Below, piece by piece: positions 12,454-25,600 of a stretch of 64,000 nucleotides of DNA (position 1 is its first letter; every line of letters begins with the position of its first letter). The translations under genes were made by a program, and so were the position numbers. The DNA lies in assembly GCA_035235625.1 (NCBI GenBank), contig CP141143.1, positions 33,775,178 through 33,839,177 of the forward strand, in the 5' to 3' direction. The DNA is from Saururus chinensis (lineage: Eukaryota > Streptophyta > Magnoliopsida > Piperales > Saururaceae). Below the pieces are notes generated by a model. The model made no database searches, had not been told where the DNA came from, and saw nothing but the letters and a program-made list of their open reading frames with translations.

Positions 12454-14299
12454 TCCATGATTTACCTTTGCTCAATACAAAAAATTAGAAAGAAACATGT
12501 TAAGTGACCATTAACTATATATGTATAGTTCATCAAATAAACAAGCCACAATTTAGTGCTCCAGTCACCACTCACCGGAAGTTTGTGGCTAGAAATAAAT
12601 CTACCAAGATAGGTCATTGATAAATTTGCACAAAGGGGTCCAAAACTGTAAGAAGCATGAATATGTCGAAGGTAATGGAGAAGAAGCAATTAGCAATTAG
12701 ATAAATGAAGAAACAAATCAATTATATATGATTTTTCACATCAATGACACATACTTTCATACAGATATGTGACAAGAAAACAGGACCATTAATAAATTGC
12801 AAAAAAAAGGAGACATTTTTGGAAGAACGGGTCACACAACCATAGTCATCCCTGGGCATATGCTCACATTCTCTCTCAAATAATGTTTTGCAAGCTGCTT
12901 ATTCCTTTATTTCATATACAGTAAACACATTGCACCAAGCTTATACGCCTATCAACTATCTAAGGAAGATACATAAAAGTTCATACCTTTGGATTAATAG
13001 AACCAGAAGATGCGAATGAGAAGCATGCATTGTAAATAACTAGGTCAATATCAATAGTGCTGATACTGAACAAAACACATTAATAGTGGTTAAAAAAACT
13101 GTTATCAACAACCTGAAAAGTTGCGGCCCAAAAAAAGATTAAGCGCAGATATCCTATTGACAGACCCACAATTTTCAGTTCATTTTGCATATAAAAGGAA
13201 AACATGCACCAATCATGTATTGAGATAGATAAAAAATACCTATTGCCTACAATACCTCTTAAGGACCAACATCTTCATTTTCTTTTGTCTAAGTTCATAG
13301 TTCTCCACCTTGACACGGAGGGAAGCTGTTAAGACACATCTGCCTCTGCTAGCTCAATGCTGATCTTATCCAAACCATTAGATTATGTCACAATTCCCAT
13401 TATTTTTCCTGAGGACAGTCATTCCTATATGGATGTGTTTTGGGGAAGACCAACAATCCTCCTCTGATGATACGAACAATATGCACATAATGTAAATAGC
13501 ACATTATTCATATGTTAATATAAACATGGCATATTATCTAAAGCAAGCATACAATACACAAATTCATTTCTTCAAGGTAATCATCTTTGCTCTCAAACTA
13601 GAAGCTCAAAACCAAACTCAACAAAAATGAACATATACACCAAGAACAATGATAGCTGAAAGGCCAAACAAATAGCAGTAAATGTGCTAAAACATAAATT
13701 AAAAAAAATGCATAGCAAGCATAAGCACATACCACTACATATGTTTATATTGTTATTGAACATTATTATACATATAAAAAACATATATTAAGAAGTTGAA
13801 TAGTTACAATGCACAACAAAAAGAGCAACCTCCTGCCAAAAAGTACACAACAGAGTTCATCATGTTCTAAATAAGATAATGGCTTAAATCTTATGTGTAA
13901 CTTCCATCAAAAATAGGAAGCATTGGACAATTACCATTAAAGGATCTCAACATTAGTCAATATAGCTCCTCAGTATCTCCACAGACATTTCATCTTAAAT
14001 TCTTGGAGATATCTTCCTACAATAGTAGAAACATAAATTTTTTGTGAGCATGCTTTGAATGAAGGAACAAATAAGAAACTTAAAAAGCGATATACAATTG
14101 ACCCATTACATCATTGAAATCAACAGGCAAACATGTACTAATGCAATAAACAACCCACATCAGGAAGAACCCGCAATCAACCCCGTTGTCTTGATATGGC
14201 CCCTTTTGACTTAAGATATTCCACTTTTTAGCATGAGGAATCCCAAGGTGAGACTAGAGAATTATTGCAATGTTGTCCTTCTAGGATTCACAGAATTGC
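12454..14299. other. AT-rich stretch without recognisable genes
   Basis: No protein family, transposon end or RNA gene is recognisable. It lies directly downstream of the ULP peptidase remnant on the minus strand and could be part of the same old DNA transposon. Confidence 0.3.
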
Positions 14300-14734
14300 T
14301 TATTTAGTTTCATAGCAATATAATAAACCATTTTTCACTGGCTGAGTCATACAACTACTTACCAATTTCTTCACATTGGGCTTCCTTTTCTTGTGGCCAT
14401 ACCTGGTCATTGAGTCAAACCATTTAACTTGAGACTTTATCACATCTATGATCATCATGTGGAAATGTGCATTGTTGCGCATTGGAATGAAGATGACATC
14501 AGGTTTTTTCTCTCTTGTCCAAACCATGTCTTCGTGTATCCCTCTATCTTGTCCTTCTCCACCTTCTATGGCAATGGGTGTGAATCTGACTCTGACGACT
14601 GCTATTTTATAATGATATACCATATAACATAGCTTCATCCAACACGTGTAAATTATATCCACGTGATCAAACATGATGGCCGTCAATGCATATAACACAC
14701 GAAATAGGATATATTTTGTATTCAAACTAAACAT
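14300..14734 (-). pseudogene. Ulp1-like (C48) cysteine peptidase remnant, transposon type
   Basis: The minus-strand frame contains DVIFIPMRNNAHFHMMIID followed by VKWFDSM. This matches the core of Ulp1/C48 peptidases, where the catalytic His lies in an HW/HF pair and is followed by an Asp-containing strand and a D-S pair. Such ULP genes occur in plants inside Mutator-like and CACTA transposons. The downstream catalytic-Cys segment of the family is not recognisable. The N-terminal domain of what is probably the same gene lies at 18120-19171, with a solo LTR and a Tourist-like element between the two. I infer a dead transposon-borne ULP gene; a host SUMO protease is less likely. Confidence 0.65.
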
Positions 14735-14849
14735 TGGAGTAATTACAAAGCCAAAATATTACATCAAATTCATGGAACATCGTAAGATTTAATTACATGC
14801 CTATGATCACTATGCATAGAGCAGATAGTTATACAAAATTGAGGCATAT

Positions 14850-16138
14850 TATGCCTTTACATACTACTCACAAAGTAATTACAAAGATTATATCTAAAGC
14901 AGCTACCACATAAATTGTTTGGATAACTTTTCATCTCCTATCTCTATATTAGTTGTAATTCTTGCATAATCTGAGGGTGGGTGAGTATGTTTATACTCAG
15001 CAAACTGAATTAAAATCTAATTTAATGCTAAGTAGAAAACTCATAACGGTAATAATTTTTGCTAGAATAGAGTTTATTTCAAAAAACATTAGTTCATCTT
15101 ATGATGATTTCCGTAGTCGTGATACTGAACGGCATTCCCCTTGACGCTCATGGGGCAACTGGAAGCTCAGTAAGTGAGGACCTTTCCCATGATGCTCCAC
15201 ACCCATTTGCACACCATACTGATTATTTTTCACGGTAGATATCTAGATAAAATATTACAATCCTAGGTTTAACCCCAGAATTATCCAAAAAATGCAAGTA
15301 GCATGACACAAATCAGGGTATATAAAACATAACACGCGTAAGAAATTTTTTAGAAAAACTCAAGCAAATAAGTTTTTAGTGCATAAAATTTTAACAATAC
15401 GAGCAGAGCATAAGCTAGAGTTTAAGACCCCTACCTCAAACTTGAAGTGCAAAATTCAAAATTGAAAAGGTGCCAAATGGAAAAACCGATCCCTCCACTG
15501 CTTCTGACATAATTGATTTAGCAGGAAACGACTCTTGAATCATTAGGACTCAGAGCGATGGAGAAATGAGGGAGAGAAGTTTCAAAATGAGTAGAAGAGA
15601 GAATGGAGAGCCGAGCCTATTTATAGGATGGGTGTGCCACGTTATGCGCTTGTTACGTGTTGCGCCAAGACGCAACGCGCATCATGTGGAGCGGTGCCTA
15701 TCTTAGTGCAAAATGCGCATCATGCACACGGAACGTGCGCCACCTCATTTTTTTAAATTATTTTTATTATTTATTTTTTTTAAAAGTTTTTAAAAATTTA
15801 AACATGCATAACTTTCTCTCTTGGACTCTATTTCGTGCATTCTTAGTATTGATGGACTCGTGTCAATGAGCCTTATTAAACTAGACTGTACATGGGGGGT
15901 TTTGCTGCACTTTTTAAGTGGATCCCACCCATATGGCATGTTTCTTGATGTGGTAACTTCTGGCCCTGGCATCCAATTTGAGCGGTTTAAGGCCCATTAC
16001 ACTCATCTTTCAGTGCTCTAATCATATCATTATGAAAACTTATCGAGTAAACTCTTTAATTAATTATAACTTGATAAAAACTCGAATAAAAGCATTATTA
16101 GAGATAGAAAATCACATCCAAAAATCAAGGTCGTTACA
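14850..16138 (-). mobile_element. LTR (probably solo, Ty3/gypsy type), minus orientation (fossil)
   Basis: On the minus strand it starts TGTAACGACCTTG (reverse complement ends at 16137-16138), a usual start of plant gypsy LTRs. A TATA box (CTATAAATAGG, reverse of about 15617-15627) lies about 510 bp in, followed by a leader-like region. The left border is approximate because no clear matching end was seen. It has no coding content and splits the ULP remnant. Confidence 0.55.
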
Positions 16139-16472
16139 ATGACTTAGGCCTATCCTAATGTAATCCAAAACATATACACTAGAATAGGGACTAAACCTGG
16201 CTAAGATAATATTACATGAAGAAGTTCCCAAAGTGGCAACTGGGAAAGGAATTTTTGGTTAATTTCTTGGCCCTCTCCTCAAGTATATACATGTATGCGT
16301 ATATTACCTACATGCATTTAATATTTAAGCAATATTGGATACTTAATATTAAAATGCTAAGTAATTATACTTACACTTGAGGAGATGGACTTCGTCTGAA
16401 GCATATCTACTAGATCGCTCTCTGCAATAACCACTGTCATGGAGTAGCTCCCGTCTTTAATAAATTTGTTAA

Positions 16473-17248
16473 GGGTTTGTTTGGATTGGTGGAAAGTGGG
16501 TGTAAGGAAAAGAATCTTCTTAAAATCCTCTCATTTCCACTATTTGGTACAATGGGGAAAGAGAAACTAGAGTGAAAACTGAGAGAAGATGGATGAAAAA
16601 TTTGCTCAAAAACTTTCTACCCATCAATCCATGGATTTTGGGAGAAAATCAGCGTACTAAAGACTTATGTCTTGCCGCTACTACCACCACCATCACTGTC
16701 ACCGCCTCCACTACTGCTATTATTGCTACCACCATCACCACCGTTATTGCCACCACCACCACCACTGTTGCCATCACCACCCCCGCCACTGCTGCTACTA
16801 CCACTGCCGCCGCCGACACCACCAAGACCGCTGCCACCACTACTGTTGCCACCACCACTGCTGCCACTGCCGTCACCGCCACCACTGCCACTGCCACTGT
16901 CATTGCCGCCACCACCACCACCACCTCCGCCGCCATCACCACTACCACCACTGCCACCAATGTAGCCGCCACTACCACTACCACTGCCGCCGCCGCTACC
17001 ACCGTTGCTACCACCACCACCATTGCCCCACTACCACCATTATCACCGCCACCATAATCACCACCTTCACTACTACCACCACTGCCACTACCACCACTAC
17101 CACTACCGTCACTATCAATTTTCTCTTACATCATTTATGCAACCAAACAGTGGAAAATTTTTAGGAATCTTTTAGTTTTTCCTTCACCTGGATTCACTTT
17201 CTCTTTTTCTTTCCCTTTCTCCTGGTTTCCACCAATCCAAATAGATCC
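16473..17248. mobile_element. Tourist-like (PIF/Harbinger) non-autonomous element with internal CAC array
   Basis: The ends form a 23-bp terminal inverted repeat: GGGTTTGTTTGGATTGG at the left and the reverse complement of the right end, GGATCTATTTGGATTGG, both continuing TGGAAA (3 mismatches). It is flanked by TAA at 16470-16472 and 17249-17251, the 3-bp target duplication of PIF/Harbinger elements. The element is 776 bp and more than half of it is an expanded CAC/CCA/GCC trinucleotide array. Confidence 0.75.
16676..17116 (+). repeat. (CAC/CCG)n trinucleotide array
   Basis: About 440 bp of imperfect CAC, CAT, GCC and ACT triplets inside the Tourist-like element. It gives long Thr/Ala, His and Pro/Leu frames on the plus strand and a Val/Ala frame on the minus strand. 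These are artefacts of the triplet repeat, not genes. Confidence 0.9.
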
Positions 17249-17340
17249 TAAGGGTATCTTGATCCCTCTCACTCAAATGAGAGAGAGGACTGCATAGTTG
17301 GATGCTTAGGGGCCGAGTGAGGATGGTGGACCTAGTTTGT

Positions 17341-17874
17341 TTAAGTGGGGGTCTGTGAATAAACTAGTATTGTTGCAGCCTCCTCCATAATCAATGGTTT
17401 CTTCACCCACTTTTTCCCCTTCTTCTCCTGCATGAAGGGTGTACCATACTTCTTACATCTAAACTTCGACCTTACAAGCCTCTTTGATGGGCCATCTACT
17501 CCCTGAATAGCCTCATCCTTCTCTCCCTCCTCCCCCTCCTTATCCCTCTTTCTCTCCTCCACATGCTCCTCTCCTTCCTCATCATTCTTTATCTACTCCC
17601 CTTGCTTCTCTCAATGCTCCGCTCCCTGGGCTTGCTCCTCTCTCTTCTCCTTTCCATGGGCTTGCTCATCTCCCTCCCCCTACTCCTTCCCCTCCCCTCG
17701 CTCCTCTCCCTCTCCTTGCTCCTCTCCCTCCCTATCCCCCTCCACCTCCTCATCTCCTTCATCATGTACCTCCTCCCCACTCTTCTCTCCCTCCTCCTCC
17801 TCATCTCCCTCATTATTGCTTTCCTCCCCATCTTCTCCATCATCCTCTTCACCACCATCCTCCAATCCCTTCAT
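17341..17874 (-). pseudogene. Acidic linker of the transposon-type ULP gene
   Basis: The minus strand encodes a Glu/Asp/Gly-rich low-complexity segment (EEDDGEDGEESNNEGDEEEE...) followed by a basic piece (SKRLVRSKFRCKKYG). Acidic linkers between the N-terminal domain and the Ulp1 catalytic domain are usual in transposon-carried ULP genes, and position and strand fit with 18120-19171 upstream. The pyrimidine-rich plus strand of 17540-18075 gives a spurious Leu/Ser-rich 170-residue frame. Confidence 0.45.
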
Positions 17875-18119
17875 GGCAGCCTACATAACTCCAAGCCTAG
17901 AGGCCATATTCTCTATGGAGGTCTTCAAGACAGACAATCCTTCCCCACTCTCATCCACATCATCCACCACCACCTTCCTTTTCCACAAAACTTCTCCTAC
18001 CCCTTGAATGAGATTTTCCTTGTTTCGTGCAAGAACCAAAATTGGCACAATAAGCACTCAATGTGTGGGCAGTAAATATTAGCCTGCAAACATATGACTT
18101 GAACATATGTTAAATACTT

Positions 18120-19171
18120 GAAGAATAGTAGATTATAAAAATTACCTCTCCAATTCACAAATGCTTGAACAACTGAGAATGGTTGCCCACTGACCTACGG
18201 TGCTTTCCCTTTTTCTCATCATTAAGTAGGCCACAAACTGGCTAGTTGCAAAAATGGGGAAATTTGTCTGGCACAGTCGAGACAAACATCTTGAAGTGCT
18301 CAAAGACCCAAACCTAAAACATAAGGGAATCTCATTAGTATGATGTAAATCTTATACAATTAGGTAAAAACACTTATTAATTAAGTAGAAAATATCTGGA
18401 GAACCAATGCAGCTCCAATCAAGGAGCCCCAACCCTCATACTTGTCAGACTCCTTCAACATCAGCTCACATGACATGAGAAGGATGAGACTACCAAGTAG
18501 TCATAAACAGCCTACATCCAGTCATACATGTGGAGGCTGGTCAAGTCATCCAAAAGGTCCACCAACTCATTCCTGGCCACTTTGTTGGTTTGTGGAAATA
18601 TGAGGTATGCAAAAATGTGAAGGATGATCATCCTAGCACAGTCCTCCATTGAGTCAGTGTCGGCCTTCATCGACAAGTTCTCCAACTTCTTCTCAATCTC
18701 TCCCCTGCTCACCTTGTCCTAAAAATACTGCTTATAAAAACCACTATGTTCCCCACTATCATGGCCCAAAACAATTTGTTGGTCCCCCATCCTCAACTCT
18801 GTTATCAAGGCCACATCATGCACAATGAAGTTCACGGTGTGTCCCTTTATTATAATTCCAGGTGTGGTCTCTGACCAATATCCTAAAATGACTTCAAATA
18901 ATGACTGGAATGTTATGGTGATGGCATCCAGATGCCTTACGAAAGGTGACACCCCAATTAGGCTTTGGATTTGTGGGGAGGTAAAGACAATTTGTACTGA
19001 CTTTGAAAGTCCCTTTGGATCACAAGGGACTATAAGAGATTCTCTCTGCTTCTTAGTAGGACCCCTAGAAGGTTCACAATCCCTCTTAGACAATTCATAT
19101 TTACCGACATCAATAGATATAGATGGATAAGGAAATGGTATAACATAAATAATGCTAATATGTTTTAGCAA
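18120..19171 (-). pseudogene. N-terminal domain of transposon-type ULP gene (DUF1985-like), in pieces
   Basis: The 19171-18719 frame includes GIIIKGHTVNFIVHDVALI, resembling the 'F.G....F...DVALI.GL' core of the plant domain found upstream of Ulp1 peptidases in transposons. The 18712-18512 frame gives ARMIILHIFAYLIFP and VDLLDDLTSLHMYDWM, the next conserved block, and a further frame gives WVFEHFKMF-type sequence near 18300-18250. The pieces are in the right order but not in one frame, either from introns or decay. Together with 17341-17874 and 14300-14734 this makes one gene read right to left. Function is unknown; peptidase activity is unlikely. Confidence 0.55.
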
Positions 19172-20110
19172 TAATGCTAAAGTCTTACAACTTCAAGAAG
19201 AAGCTAATTAACAAAGTTGGTTAATTAAACTTCAAGAATAATGCTAAAACATTTATGCAATAATGCTAACTGTTGTAGCATTGTTGTTAATGTCTTACAA
19301 CTTCTAAATTATAATTGCATCTATTGTGATTTCAAGTAAGTAATATTTTTAGTTTAGCTTAGGATTCTTTTATAATGAAGCATATAAGCATTATTGCTAA
19401 AATATTTTAACAATGAAGCTAAAGTCTTACAACATCAAATTTATGACTACAGCCTAAAAAAATTCAAGTAATCATTTTAGCTTAGGAATATTTTATAAGA
19501 ATCAGATACTAAACAAAAATGGTGAATCATTCTATCAAAAAAATAATTATGTCAAAGTTGGTGAATAGGTCTATCACAACGATTTAGCATTATTGTTAAT
19601 GTCTTACAACTTCAAAGTTATAAGTGCATCCTAATTGAATTGAAATAAGTAATTGCTTAATCTTAGGATTCTTTTATAATGAATCAGATAATTAACAAGG
19701 TTGGTAAATCAAACTTCAAGAATAATGCTAAAACCTTTTAGCAATAATTCTAGAACGTTTTAGCATTATTGTTAAAGTCTTACAACTTCAAATTTATGAG
19801 TGGAGCTCAAATAATTGCAAATAAGTAATCATTTTAGCTTAGGATTATTTTATAATGAAGTAGATAATGATTATTGCTAAAACATTTTAACATTATTGCT
19901 AAAGTCTTACAACTTCAAAATTTATGAGTGCATTTGTCATAACTTCAATTATGTAATCATTTCAACCTATGAGTATTTTAAAATGAAGCAAATAATTAAT
20001 TAGTGGTAAATCAAACATCTATAATAAAGCTAAAACATTTGAACATTATTATTGATGTAGTGACATTTACAAGTCCAACTTAAATAATTTCAAGTGCATA
20101 GGATTCATAA
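19150..20110. repeat. Degenerate tandem repeat with 'gtcttacaacttca' motif
   Basis: The phrase GTCTTACAACTTCA (with small changes) recurs near 19182, 19290, 19426, 19604, 19783 and 19909, each followed by 'ttagcttaggatt' and 'aataatgctaaaac'-like words. Spacing varies from about 108 to 180 bp, so it is a decayed minisatellite. Confidence 0.6.
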
Positions 20111-21429
20111 AATGAAGCAGAATTGGGTAACATTTGGGATGAAAAATAACCTACTTCATTTCCTTGTCATCTTCTATCAGAATTCAAAGGACTACAACAA
20201 TTGTTGTGGAGGATACACAACTATTCAAGGACAAGGAAAAAACTTCTTAAACAATTCATAAATTCAAGAATTGAACAAACAACAACCATAAGAAAGATGA
20301 GGGTATCAAAAATTTTATCTACACACTGAAAAAAAAATAAATAATACATCACTTAATTATGATAATGCTCTCAACATAAAGCAATCTCAGAGAAGGGGAA
20401 GTTATTGAAATTTTCAAAAATATAACCTTTTATTCAAAATAAGAGAAAAAATCAAGTGCACATCATTCATGGAGTAAGGACACGAAGTACACAAAGTAAA
20501 GTAGCATATAAATCTTCAAACACCATGCATTCAAATATACAAAAAGCACAACATATTATGTCCATATATGAGTTCCTATCAAACCCTATTTTATGAACAC
20601 CAAAGCCATACAAAGAAGAAAATATCTTAAATCATGACAGATCTAGCCTCACCTAATGCTAAAACAACAAAAAAGATAAAAGAACTTGCTCTCTAGCGTG
20701 GTTCACAAAGAAAGAAAAATATGAAATCCCTTCTTAGGCCAAAAATCGGGAGAGAGAAGAGAAACGACTCACTTTGTGACTTCACATTATTAAATGCACA
20801 AAAATATCCTTTTCATGCCATAAAACTTAGACTATCACTCAGCTTCCAGTCAATACAAGGAAATAAAGTCCATCAACCTATTGGTCAGTAAATTCGCGAG
20901 TAGAAACTAACATGGCAATATGCATCCCTCTCTGAGTATAAACATCATTAGCCTTTGCCTAAGTTGTTTTGGGACATACGAATGGAAAACCCAATCCATC
21001 TATTCCAACATTTTCTATGTTAAATACTAATCATACTTTTAGCACATAATAGATGACCATTTGAACAAAACAATCAAACAGTTGTACAAACCAAAACTAA
21101 AAATTGTATATAAGATAGAACAATCAATCCACAAAAAAGAACAAAGACAAATATATAAATACCAAAACTTTGTTCAAAATCAGACCTACCATCTAAAGTC
21201 TGAATGAAGATACTTTGAGACCGACTCAAAGGTACCTCTAACGAAAGGGATGCAAAGGGGGTAGGAGGGTGCTCATGAAGTGGATCATTTAGTGATACAA
21301 AGATCACTAGTGCTATGCAACATGCATTTCACCTATTGATAAAAATCCAAGCTTTTCTACACAGATCACCCAAAAAAATCAAATCTTTCGGGAAAATTAT
21401 ACAAAATTTAACAGCTTCAACGTGTAAGA
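20111..21429. other. AT-rich stretch without recognisable genes
   Basis: Short unrelated open frames only; no family, transposon end or RNA gene is seen. Confidence 0.3.
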
Positions 21430-21870
21430 GATGGAGGGTTGGGATCAACAATAGAGGGGAGAGCTGAATCGAACAGAGAGGCAAGGGAGAGTGAGGGGGG
21501 AATTGATGGAGGCTGGAGGTGGGAGATTGAGGGGATGTAGGAGAGTGAGGGGAGGCAGGAAATCTAGAGAGGAAAGAGAAGGGTGGAAGGGCGAAAAGAG
21601 AGAAGCGAGGGACAGTGAGGGGGAATGGACGAAGGCCGGCAGTGGGAGACTTGGGGGTGCAGTCAGAGGCCGGAGGGGAGATATTGAGGGGAGGTGGGAG
21701 AGTGAGGGGAGGCAGGAGATTAAGGGGAGGGAATATTTGGTTGAAAGGGGGGAAAGAGAGAGACGAGGGAGGCTAGAGGCGGGAGGTTGAGGGGGGAATG
21801 GAAGGACGGATGTGGGAAAATGAGGGGAGGCGGGAGACTAGAGAGAAAAGAAAAGCAGGGATGGGGGAAT
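21430..21870. repeat. Purine-rich (GAGGGG)n-like low-complexity tract
   Basis: About 430 bp of almost pure purine on the plus strand with recurring 'gtgaggggaggcaggag' words. The Arg/Gly/Glu-rich 99-residue frame in it is a compositional artefact. Confidence 0.7.
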
Positions 21871-22645
21871 GATAAAGCCATAAGGCCCTTACAGTAAGGG
21901 TGAGTTGATATTACTTTTTCCTAATATTAAGGGTCTATTTATTTCTCTCACTCACGTCTGAGCTAAATAAGTTGCTAAAAAGGTAGCTAAAAGCCAACTA
22001 ATCGGCGTGGTTGTTTGAAACTCATGTTGCAGGCTGATTTAGCTGGCAAATTAGATAATACATTGTTACATCGTCTTGGCGGATGGATTTTTCATCTGAT
22101 ATATGCGCGATCTCAAACAACCCCAACCTCACCCCCGGGCATCTCCTCCCATGGCGATCACAGCCCCCTCTCATCCCCCGCCTCCACTCCCCTTCTCTCC
22201 TCATGATCCCCCATCCTCTTCCATTCCACCTCCTCTTCTCTTCTCGACTCTTCTAAAAAACGGGCACCACCAACCTTGTTTTAGAACAAAAAAGGATCTA
22301 CTGTTAGCCCTAGCTCTTCTCTTCTCCTTTCTTCCCTTCACTTGCTCGATGCCACACCTCTTCTTCAGAACTCCACAAGTTCATACACAATGTGTGGGTC
22401 AGGAAAGGACTTGGAGACTCTTTCTCCAAATGCCACTTCACCCAAGCACCCAATCACTTAGCTTCAGGCACTAAGAACCAATGCTGAAATTCTAGCAAGT
22501 CCCATGTGAGTATAATTAGCAAGAGAAGAGAAATGGTGACATCTTTCTTCCACTCAATTGTAGAGTGGTCGGACCAGCGGAAGCAAGGTGGGATGGGGGT
22601 GGCACACCTATCAAAATTCCAACTTTACAATCAATCTACAAGAAC
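21871..22645. other. Spacer, possibly old LTR sequence
   Basis: No gene is recognised. The sequence left of element B and that right of it (26125-26600) may be halves of one older repeat split by B. The right part has a TATA-like TATTTAAG on the minus strand near 26570, but the identity is not firm. Confidence 0.25.
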
Positions 22646-25600
22646 ATGCATGTTGTGCCCGGTTTGGGCACCAGTGTTACCTTGAACAATCACGTAGGAA
22701 AGGGGAAGGAAGGAAGAAGAAAGGGGAGAAGAACTAAGTTTTCGATTGCCTAACCTAAGCAAGGGAGGAGAGGGATGACTTATATAGGGAGTCGTGCCTT
22801 CTCCTTGGGAGTCATGCCAGCTAGTGGGCCCGGTTAATTCGTGGGGCCACTAGCTAGTCCAATACAAATAAATGTCATACTACCTACTTATTACATAAGC
22901 AAATACAAAATAAAGTAACATAATGCAATCAAATAAGAGGTAAATAGAGCAGAAACAGAGCCCGAGTAAACGTGCACAATATTTCACCATGTTTCCGCTA
23001 TTCCCCTTGACCTCAAGGCGACCATGCTGGGTAGTGAGCCATGAACTAGTCCTCAGACATCCATGTAACATCCTCAAGGGGTTGACCCTGCCAAGAAACA
23101 ATCACCTCTATAATGATATGACCAGAATGGCAAACCCGATGCTTATCAAGCACCGAGGCTGGAACATGATCTACAAGTGGGGCCGGTCCCATCAAAGGAG
23201 GAGGTGGAGCATCAGTGGCTAAGGAAGTGTCACCCACATAGCAGCGAACTCTGGAGACATAGAAAACTGGGTGAACCAACGAGTCGGGCAGTAGAGCAAG
23301 ACGATATGCCATCGGACCAATGCGCTCCACCACTGCATATGGTCCATGGAAACCGGGGGCGAGCATGGAATACTCTGGCTGGAACAATGAGGTCTAATGT
23401 TGAGGAAGGATTGAGACATAAACCAAGTCACCCACAGTGAACTCCCGATCAGTGTGTTGTTCATTATAAATCTATTTCATCCAGTTCTAAGCGGTGGCTA
23501 GGTTCAACTTAAGCCAGTGAAGAGCCTCACCCTGTGTTTGTAACATATAATCTACCTCGGCAACAAAGGAGCGGTGAGGAACATATGATAACACGATTAG
23601 AGGTGGGCAGCCATACAATACTTTGAAAGGAGTGAACCCTGTGCGAGTGTGAAAGGCAGTGTTATACAACCACTTCGCCCATGGAAGAAGTTGGAGCCAC
23701 CAACGGGGCTGAGACATGGTGAAACAGTGGAGGTACTACTCCAAACAGTGGTTCAGCGCCTCGTTTGGTTGTCTGTTTGTCGATGATAGGTTGTGCTCAT
23801 GTGGAGAGTAGTGCCCTATAATGCGAAGAACTCCTGCCAAAACTGAGATATAAAAATCTTGTCGCAATTAGAAACAATAGTACGAGGCAAGCCATGGAGC
23901 TTAGCGACCTCCTGAACATATATCTCTGCCACCGTCTTGGCAATGAAGGGGTACCCAGAGCGCAAAAGTGCACATACTTAGACAACCGATCCACCACCAC
24001 AAGGATCACTGACTTGCCTTGCACCAAGGGCAGGGCCTCCACGAAGTCCATCGAAACATCCTCCCAAACCTTTCTGGGAATGGGTAAGGGCTGAAGTAAT
24101 CTGGCAGGAGATGTCGTGGTAGCCTCGGCTCTCTGATATACGTCGCAGGCGACAACATAGTCCTAAATAGCCCGTTGAATGCCTTGCCACAGAAAGCTCT
24201 AGCTGACTCACTTATAGGTGCAAAATACCCCTTCGTGGCCGGCCAATGGAGTGTCATGAAAGTGGGAGAGAATGCACTCGTGAAGGTCATCAGCATCGGG
24301 CACCCAAAGGCAATCCTTCCAAAAAAAAAGGTTATCCACAATACAAAGAAAGGGTAACCAGTAGGGTCTGCCTGGAGAAATGCAATCAACGTCTATGTCG
24401 AAGGATCCTCGCGTTATGCCCATCTCAACTCAGCAATAAAGGGGCAGGACGGAGTAGAAAAGGGCCATGCAAGAACTAGAGGTAGAGCTATGAGAAAGGG
24501 CATCGGCCACAATGTTGTCCGACCCTTCCCAGCAATTTACTGACCCACCTTTGCTATGCTCGAGTGGACACCCGTTGCTTAAGGAAGTACTTCAAGGGCT
24601 GGTGGTCAATGTGGATAAGGAAGTGGTGGCCGAGCAAGTAGGGTCTCCATTTGTCCTATTCGAAGCCATTCGTTGTCTTGATTGGAGATGGAATGCACCT
24701 AAGGAGCTCCGACGTATGTGCTCATGCTGCCCTCTCTATACAAGGCCACACCTTCATCACTGACCTCTTCTTACTACCAACAAAAGGAGCAGACGTGGTG
24801 TTAGGGGTTCAGTGACTACAGGAGCTTGGTGACATGGTGTGGAACTTCAGAGAGATGATTATGGATTTCGAGGTCCAGGGACAGTGGGGACTGATTTAAG
24901 GGTCTTAGCCGGGCACCCTTCTTTCCTCCCAATCAGCGAGCTTCTTCTTCTTGTTCGCACCCCAGGGGTTCCTCTTGCAACAAAGACCAGCAGTCGAGGT
25001 ACACCAAGATGAGCTGCCTCCGAATCTTCTTGACTTATTGGTGAGCCATCATGATGTAATTGCCGAGCCCAAGGACCTTCCACCAGTGCAGCCTCATGAC
25101 CACCACATTCCCATCATTCTCATGACCACCACATTCCCATCATTCCTGGTGCATCTCCAGCCAACGTCCGCCCTTAATGCTATCCACATATCCAGAAGGT
25201 GGAGATCGAGTGCCTCGTTGCTGATATGCTTCAGTCCAGCATCATCTGCCCTAGCATGAGCTCCTACTCCTCCCTGATGCTGCTGGTTGAAACCAAAAGG
25301 AAGTGTCGCCGTCCAAGTGGAATGCGGCTATACTCAACTGTTCAGCCTTAGAGTGCATCCCCTAGTAGGCGAAGAACTTCTCCGCCTTGAACAACCACTC
25401 CATCCTAGGTTTGGTGTCTCCATCTACAACCTAGTCGATGGTGCCAAAGTGCATGGGGGCCAGAGGAAAGCATGCATCCCTATCTACTGTCGCCCGAGGG
25501 CCGGGGCAGCGTAGTTCGGGGGCCTAGGACAGCTCACCCTTCTCCACATTGCCAGGCTGTGGCCTAGCAACAATGGTGCTGGGGGCGCTGCCTGCAACTG

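Noticed and set aside
16572-17164. Open frames of 97-165 residues rich in Thr, His, Pro or Val in several frames
   Set aside because: They are products of the CAC/CCG triplet array, occur in many frames at once and match no protein.
17563-18075. 170-residue Leu/Ser-rich plus-strand frame resembling a membrane protein
   Set aside because: It is the antisense of the acidic linker of the minus-strand ULP gene; the hydrophobicity comes from the pyrimidine-rich strand.
21905-22010. 'gggtctatttatttctc' looking like the end of a hAT or Tourist transposon
   Set aside because: No matching inverted end or target duplication could be found nearby.
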